NCBI GenBank assembly: GCA_012934845.2
Contig: WNNJ02003040.1
Coordinates: 62,001-126,000, forward strand
Direction of reading: 5' to 3'
From: Pomphorhynchus laevis
Taxonomy: Eukaryota > Acanthocephala > Palaeacanthocephala > Echinorhynchida > Pomphorhynchidae
DNA length: 64,000 nt
Positions 58,601 through 64,000 of this stretch are shown here, in pieces. A program made the position numbers and the translations under genes. The notes under the pieces were generated by a model, which was given only the letters and a program-made list of their open reading frames with translations, had not been told where the DNA came from and searched no databases. The first letter of the stretch is position 1, and every line of letters starts with the position of its first letter.

Positions 58601-59204
58601 GTCTCTCCAATCTATATCTCGTTCTAAACCCCGACAAGTCTAAAATAATGTGGACCCTCCCCCGTAAACCAAACATATCTCTTCCCACTGTATCTTTTGC
58701 CTCATCGATCATTCCGATAGTACACAATCTCACTTTCTTAGGTTTCCATTTCGATGATCACCTTTCCCTTAAACCCCTCATCCGTGATAAGGTCCGCTAG
58801 TCTAATTTAATTCTCCGTGACATCCGCCGTATTCGCTCCCTTATCGACTTCCGTTCTTGTATTTCTCTTCTTTCATCGCTTCTTTTCCCTCAAATCGATT
58901 ACTGCCTTAGCCTTGTCGCAAATTCTCCAAAATTCATCATCCTACGCCTACAACGAATAATCAACACCGCCGTTCGAGTGCTCTTTCGTCTTTGTCGCTT
59001 CGACTACATATCCACATATATTGCCCAACTCTCTTGGCCCACCATCCACATCCGCATAAACTCCACCTCCTTCTCGTAACTTTTCGTCTCATCGCTGTCG
59101 GCTCCCCATCGTTCATCAACCTTCCTTTCTTAGACGACACTCGCCCTACCTCGCTATCGCTGCGTTACCGTCATACCCTCTTACTCCACGTTCCCAAATA
59201 ACGG
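55624..59204 (+). mobile_element. CR1-like LINE copy E, nearly full length, decayed
   Basis: ORF1-like frame at 55733-56479: Pro/Ser-rich N-terminus, RDRCVIVTNI, IEKRRREENDETTLSIQN. Endonuclease with LFCLTES near 56590, LGGFHIRLDR near 56940 and LSDHFLVTLDL near 57138. RT parts at 57700-58330 (NKTSPAD-like, SYRPI, AFRSYHSTEIACIKV). The catalytic box reads QKADDILIYAHAP near 58500, with Tyr replaced by Lys. The C-terminal domain ends near RHTLLLHVPK at 59199. The last third of the C-terminus and the 3' hairpin tail are missing; an inverted RT segment follows instead. Many stops and shifts. Confidence 0.85.
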
Positions 59205-59347
59205 TCGGATAGATATGATGCAAACCATGCTACGGATGAGGGAGAAAAGCCGTAATCATAACGAAGGCGAGAAGGGAGGACGGAGTGGTTAACAATGTCA
59301 AAGGCGGAGGAGAGGTCGTGGGAGATTAGAACACTATATAGAGCCTA
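59205..59347 (-). mobile_element. CR1-like RT segment, inverted, at the end of copy E
   Basis: The minus strand reads ALYSVLISHDLSSAFDIVNH then SVLPSRLRYDYGFSPSSVAW, the RT A box of the same family. It is joined directly to copy E in opposite orientation. Confidence 0.75.
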
Positions 59348-59479
59348 TTGTACTATACTTGGCTAGCTAATCTAATATAATATTGTGTTGTATTATGAAG
59401 TGTGTAATGAGCGATGTACGATAGCTGGAAGGCCGCGCCGCTGAGTTCACAACTAACTACTAACATGCTATCCTCTTTA
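59348..59479. other. No gene recognised
   Basis: Short unique stretch between CR1 pieces. Nothing supported. Confidence 0.4.
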
Positions 59480-59780
59480 TTTGACTAAGTTGATAATGTT
59501 TCATCTACTCTCCTACCCTTGAATAACTTGTATTATCAACTAGGCTAAATTCCAACTTATTTGCTAAAGAATATCTGCTCTCTCATTACCCTTTGCATTA
59601 CTACCTTATTTGATACTAATATTCAAAGTTGCACTTTCCCATTTTCCTAGAATGCTGTCATCTACTTAAGAAATCGTTCCTTGATTCCAGTACTCCATCA
59701 TTATATCGTCCTACATCTAACACCCAAAACATCTCCAAACTTCTTAAACGTCTCGTCCTGTCTTAAGTAAATTCCTATCT
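59480..59780 (+). mobile_element. Decayed CR1-like RT fragment
   Basis: LLKKSFLDSSTPSLYRPTSN then ISKLLKRLVLS-VNSYL near 59660-59780 matches LIKKQSLDSSLPSSYRPISL of copy F. The preceding 170 bp resemble NICSSISPFLTTLFNSS only weakly. Confidence 0.55.
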
Positions 59781-59784
59781 TAAA

Positions 59785-59935
59785 TAGTTGATACTGATCC
59801 ATTATTGATAAATATTTATTGGATATGGATCAAAAAACAGAGGAAATTATTTTTGATAGTTCGCTAACTACTGTTAGCATCTTCAGAAAATTACAATTGA
59901 TTGTAATTTTCTGAAGATTTCCGTGTTTTTTAAAT
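59785..59935. repeat. Repeat D copy
   Basis: 'AAATAGTTGATACTGATCCA', 'CGCTAACTACTGTTAGCATC' and 'TTCAGAAAATTACAATTGAT' then its partial inverse. Same unit as at 37780-41290, reversed. Confidence 0.7.
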
Positions 59936-60221
59936 GTAAATACTTATAAAAAAGTTAGAAACGATCGCCGCTATTTGCTTTGGGCAGGTGCTGCAGTTGT
60001 TAGCGATAACCAGCTGCTTTCACTGTTGTTTGAATTTTTGACACGATTTCGGCAACTTTTGAAGGTACACAAAACGCAATAAAAAGGATGATTGAAAATA
60101 GTTTAGAAACAAAACAAAAATAATTACAATAATATTTTCATTCAAAATAAATACTTTGAAAATAATAATTAAAAGTACTGGAAAATTAAATAAAGTATAA
60201 AAATCAAATAGAAAAGATTAT
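59936..60221. other. No gene recognised
   Basis: AT-rich DNA. It may include the 3' flank of the minus-strand PLE fragment that follows. Confidence 0.35.
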
Positions 60222-60524
60222 TTAAACAAAAGAATCGTTTACAACATCTTTAAAAATATTTAACTTTACGTCAGGTTTGTTATTCGGCATAATATTGAAG
60301 CTTTTATCATAGTAATAAGCTTCAAGAAATTTTCTATTTAAACAATTGATTTCTTTTGCTAAAACAACAATATCATTATAGTCAATATTGTGATCTAAAT
60401 TTAAACTATGGTGTACAATAGCGCTATTTAGGCCCTTTTTAATGTGTATTTGTGTTGTTTTTGTCATAACTTTGTTTATTAGTGAACCATTTTGTGTTGT
60501 AGATAAAGTCCAATAAAACTTCAT
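60222..60524 (-). mobile_element. Penelope-like element C-terminal (GIY-YIG) fragment
   Basis: The minus-strand frame of 100 codons reads HIKKGLNSAIVHHSLNLDHN, YNDIVVLAKEINCLNRKFLE and AYYYDKSFNIMPNN. It matches the end of the GIY-YIG endonuclease domain of PLEs (SAIAEH-x-TGH, then VL-RE---R-FLEA-Y). Only the C-terminal part is present. Confidence 0.7.
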
Positions 60525-60558
60525 AAATTTTACCTTAATTTATTGGACTCATTGTTGA

Positions 60559-61425
60559 ATGGCCGCATCAAAGTCTCATCGATCTGATGTTATTGACACC
60601 GAGACAGCAAGTTCGATCGATATGGCACGATCCTTGCAACCTTCGAAGTTAACAATACAACCAGATGAACGAGGCATGACGGACATATGGCGCCACTGGT
60701 TTGCAACATTTACGGAATTCCTGTTATACATCAAAGCTCCCGAACAAGTCAAGCTTACTATTCTCAGAAATTTCGTTTCTCCAGAGATTTTTAAATCGAT
60801 TAAAGTTGCGGATTTATATGATCAAGCAATCGAGATTCTCAGGTCTGTGATCGAAAAGCCTGTAAACGTTGTATATGCTCGACACATGCTGTATGCCCGT
60901 CGTCAAGTTGAGGGGGAGGATATAGAACAGTACATTTATGCGCTAAAGCAGCTTGCTATCGAATGTAATTTTAAAAACGTGACAGCTGCAGAACATCTAG
61001 ATCAATCAATGCTAAATGTGTTTATTATGGTCATCTCATCATCAAGGATACAAGAGAGATTATTGGAAAATACGAATCTACAATTTTCGATCAAACGTGA
61101 CCAAGCCAAGGCTATGGAAATGGCTGAAAAGCGTTCAACTATTATCGAACAAACCGTTTTCGCGCATAGCCCATATAATAGACGACCTTAACCACAAATC
61201 AGTTAGTCCTCAAAGGCATGAAAATGTGGATTTATGCTCGTCTTATCATGTTGCTGTCACGACGAAATCACAGTTGAAATGCTTTTTCTGCGGAGGATCA
61301 GAAAAGCACCAAAGGTCTTCTTGTCCGGAAAAGGAATCTACATGTCGTCGATGCGGGAAAGTTGGGCATTTCGGTAGAGTTTGTCAATCTTCGAAATTCA
61401 AGAATACTGACACACAGATCGCGAC
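60559..61425 (+). pseudogene. Gag-like region with two zinc knuckles (fossil)
   Basis: The gag-like region includes a conserved-looking core (WRHWFATFTEFL, YARHMLYARRQVEGEDIEQY, ALKQLAIECNF), the layout of Ty3/gypsy Gag in K02A2.6-like lineages. Near 61280-61380 are two CCHC knuckles, CFFCGGSEKHQRSSC and CRRCGKVGHFGRVC, expected for nucleocapsid. Confidence 0.8.
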
Positions 61426-63281
61426 ACTGTTTATTGTCTTATACTCCTTCTTTTGTTCTCGGTGACTTTTACATTCGTCTTGATCGCCTGGCTGACTCTG
61501 ACTCTATCACTTTAACTAATCTCACTGTTCATTGTCTTATACTCCTTCTTTTGTTATCGGTGACTTTAACATTCGTCTTGATCGCACAGTGAACCTCACT
61601 GTTCATTGTCTTATACTCCTTCTTTTGTTCTCGGTGACTTTAACATTCGTCTTGATCAACCGGCTGACTCTGAATCTATAAATTTAACTAATCTTTTTTC
61701 TGATTTTAACTATAAATTACTTTCAACAAGCCCAACTCATATTCTCGGCGGTGCTCTCGACATCATTGCTGTTCCTAACTGCTTCAATGACTATACCTAC
61801 TTGTCAATTACTGATCCTGATTTGTCCGATCATTTCCTTGTCACTCTTACTCTTACTCGTCCCCATCCTCCTTCACCGCCTTTACCTTTATCTACACCAA
61901 GTCGACCATGGAAGCTTCTCGATATCCCTGTTCTCTGCACAGCCTTACTCAATTCTTCACTCTTTTCACTTCCTCCTAACTATCTCTCTCCCGATGATCT
62001 CTGCATTTTTTTTTGATTCTGAAATTACGTCGATCCTCAATAACCTTCTGCCTAGTCGACTTCGACGTTCCCAGCGCTTGCGCCATGCTCCTTGGTTCGA
62101 TTCGGACTGTAGTCTTTCTAAGCGTCGACTCAGTCACTTTTCGTGTGTATAATCGCTTTCTTAAACGTTCTCTCAACTCACTCACTCCAAATCTCCGTGA
62201 TTCCTACTTTTCTCTACGCCGTTCACATCTCATTCTTATGCGTACTAAACGTACTCTCTTTTGGCGAAATCAACTCGAGCCATCTTCCAACACTAAATCT
62301 CTTTGTAAAATCTTAAACTCAATTCTTTTACGATCATCTACCCCTTGTAATATAAATCCTGATGAATTTTCTTCTTATCTACAAACTAAGCTATCTAATT
62401 TACTTTTCCTACTACCCATAGCCCCCTTGTATCCACTCTTATCTTTAAATACTTCCCTCACAGAACTATTCCACCTTCTTCCCGTTTCGTCTGATAAAGT
62501 TTCTTCAGTTCTGCTGTCATTACATAATAAAACCTCTCCTTCTGACGTAATTCCCACTAACTTGCTTAAAAATATCTGCTCCTCTATCTCACCCTTCCTA
62601 ACCACATTGTTCAACTCGTCCATCCGTAGCCGTACATTTCTTTCCATCTGGAAATGCGCCACTGTTCGTCCTCTCATCAAAAAGCAATCTCTCGACTCCT
62701 CACTACCATCTTCGTACCGTCCTATTTCACTTCTCCCAACCCTCTCTAAACTCCTTGAGTGTCTCGTTCTTAAGCAAGTTAATACATATCTCTATTCCTC
62801 TAACTTATTTCCTCCCTTCCAAGCCGCTTTTCGCTCTAATTACTCTACCGAAATTGCATGTCTTAAAGTTTATAACGACTTACTCATATCGCGCGATCAT
62901 AAATTATGTAGTGTCATAGTTTCTCTTGATCTATCGTCTGCTTTTGACATCGTCGATCACTCGATTCTTCTCCATCGCCTTCGTCATGATTATGGCTTCT
63001 CTTTACCCACTGTATCATGGTTTTCTTCATATCTATCAAACCGTACATTTCGCGTATATTCTAACTCTTCTCTCCCATCCTTCGTCCATTCCGTCCGGTG
63101 TTCCACAAGGCTCCGTATTAGGCCCTATACTTTTCTCTCTTCTTCTTGGTGATTTGTCTTCGATTTCTCATAAATTTAACTTCCATGTTATGCAATATGC
63201 TGATGACATTCTCATCTATGCTCATGCACCTGTTTATCGTATCCACGATCGTAGTGTTTCCGCTTCGGACTTGTAATGTGA
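61426..63281 (+). mobile_element. CR1-like LINE copy F (second subfamily) inside the gypsy element
   Basis: Endonuclease C-terminal half: LGDFNIRLDQ, LSDHFLVTLTL at 61606-61860. The long frame 62013-63152 carries DVIPTNLLKNIC, KKQSLDSSLPSSYRPISLLP, AFRSNYSTEIACLKVYNDLL and LDLSSAFDIVDHSILLHRL. A shifted frame has SGVPQGSVLGPILFSLLLGD and QYADDILIYAHAP, so the catalytic box is intact. It stops at SVSASDL, about 170 codons before the family C-terminus, so both ends are missing. Nucleotide composition and sequence differ from copies A-E, indicating another subfamily. Confidence 0.85.
61428..61680 (+). repeat. Triplicated endonuclease segment at the 5' end of copy F
   Basis: 'CATTGTCTTATACTCCTTCT' and 'GGTGACTTTAACATTCGTCT' occur three times, at about 61435, 61530 and 61606, with shortening of the spacers. 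The unit is a 75-100 bp piece of the endonuclease domain. Confidence 0.85.
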
Positions 63282-64000
63282 TTGTAACGATTGAGTATTA
63301 AAATCGAGTTTAGGAATACGTCAAATTTGATATTCTAAACGATTTATGTACCAAATCTATCCTCGGAATAGAGTTTATGGAACGCCACCAGAACGTGAAA
63401 ATATGCATGGGTGAGTCAATCCGATCTGGTTATTGATTTTCTTAAGCATATCGACGTTGACCCTGTTCGACCTTTCCAGCATTTTCTCTTGATACGAAGC
63501 CAGTTGTTGTCCGTTCCATAAAATTCAATCACGAAGACTGCAATTTCATCAGAGTTGAAATCCAGCAGCTGCTTAAAGACGACGTTATCGAGCGGTCTAG
63601 TTCACCCTGTCGTGCTCAAGTATTAGTCACCCGTTCTGACAGACATCGTCGTCGTATGGTTATTGACTATTCACCAACTATAAATAAATTTACGTCATTA
63701 GACGCTTATCCACTTCCTAACCTTCAGCAACTAGTCTTTGAAATTAGCCGATATCAATATTTTTCCGCTATAGATCTTAAGTCTGCCTATCACCAAATCC
63801 AATTGCATAAAAACGACAAAATATTCACGAGGTTTGAAGCTGATGGCAAGCTTTATCAGTTTAAAAGATTGCCTTCTGGCTTAATTAATGCTGTCGCTTG
63901 TTTCCAAAGAGCAATGAATCGAATAATAGAGGTGCATGGATTAAAACATATTTTCGCATATCTCGATAATATTACAGTTTGTGGACTACAAAAGTGGAGC
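63282..64000 (+). pseudogene. Pol reverse transcriptase region of the gypsy element (fossil)
   Basis: Readable RT blocks: IERSSSPCRAQVLVT near 63592, RRMVIDYSPTINKFT near 63653, LDAYPLPNLQQLVFEI near 63700, YFSAIDLKSAYHQIQL near 63757, LPSGLINAVACFQRAMNRII near 63870, and FAYLDNITV near 63952, close to the expected catalytic YLDD position. This is the canonical Ty3/gypsy RT. The rest of pol (RNase H, integrase) and the 3' LTR would lie beyond the window. Confidence 0.85.

Larger units (their letters stand above)
60559..64000 (+). mobile_element. Ty3/gypsy LTR retrotransposon fossil, interrupted, runs off the window
   Basis: Two parts in one orientation lie on either side of a CR1-like LINE: a gag-like part (60559 to about 61425) and a pol part (about 63282 to the right edge). 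No LTR is recognised at the left end; the right end lies outside the window. The pol motifs place it with Ty3/gypsy. It is clearly broken: the LINE insertion plus a few smaller breaks. Fairly old, since the LINE inside it is itself decayed. Confidence 0.82.

Noticed and set aside
60222-60524. Host gene on the minus strand next to the gypsy element
   Set aside because: The text matches the PLE GIY-YIG C-terminal block, so it is a mobile-element fragment.

Overview
This window is metazoan nuclear DNA: AT-rich, intron-bearing, and made mostly of transposable elements in several states of decay. The animal character rests on a spliced M-Ras-type small GTPase (four coding exons, minus strand, 29639-33514), an RRM-containing tRNA m5U methyltransferase of the TRMT2A kind (minus strand, 3211-4155), a long single exon of an unrecognised gene (plus strand, about 36079-37638) and a few possible orphan exons. 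Stops are standard and introns can be very short (46 and 59 nt). I cannot name the phylum. CR1-like LINEs, two RLE-type LINE families, Penelope-like elements (PLEs) and Ty3/gypsy together fit many invertebrates.

Layout. 1-9055: PLE-linked repeats, a CR1-like LINE abutting the 3' side of the tRNA methyltransferase gene, then an RLE-type LINE split by a nearly full-length CR1-like LINE. 9056-12300: PLE reverse transcriptase, part of it duplicated, and PLE-linked repeats. 12300-18790: unidentified coding-like DNA, an RTE-like LINE, a possible exon, and a decayed second-family RLE LINE. 18960-25580: a 6.6-kb satellite of 167-bp monomers with an 830-bp higher-order repeat. 25597-28600: a possible host exon, a small inverted-repeat element and an RLE LINE. 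28760-33600: M-Ras, whose third intron (2.9 kb) is full of PLE pieces. 36079-37638: the unrecognised gene. 37780-41290: a cluster of short inverted-repeat elements holding another non-LTR reverse transcriptase. 41640-46925: two RLE LINEs, one with a clear 14-bp target-site duplication. 46926-49100: scrambled PLE pieces and possible exons. 49139-49662: a 14-bp minisatellite joined to a CR1 3' tail. 50985-55623: repeat B copies, a small two-exon candidate gene and a CR1 fragment. 55624-59780: a nearly full-length CR1-like LINE and fragments. 60222-64000: a PLE endonuclease fragment, then a broken Ty3/gypsy element carrying a CR1-like LINE, running off the right edge.

Working together: there is no operon-like logic. 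The host genes are islands, and mobile elements have inserted into each other and into introns. The most distinctive signals are two PLE-associated repeat families. One (A) has hammerhead-ribozyme-like core motifs with partly compensating stems; the other (B) folds into nested hairpins and lies just after PLE coding ends. Other notable items are the higher-order satellite and a minisatellite that may have grown from antisense CR1 sequence.
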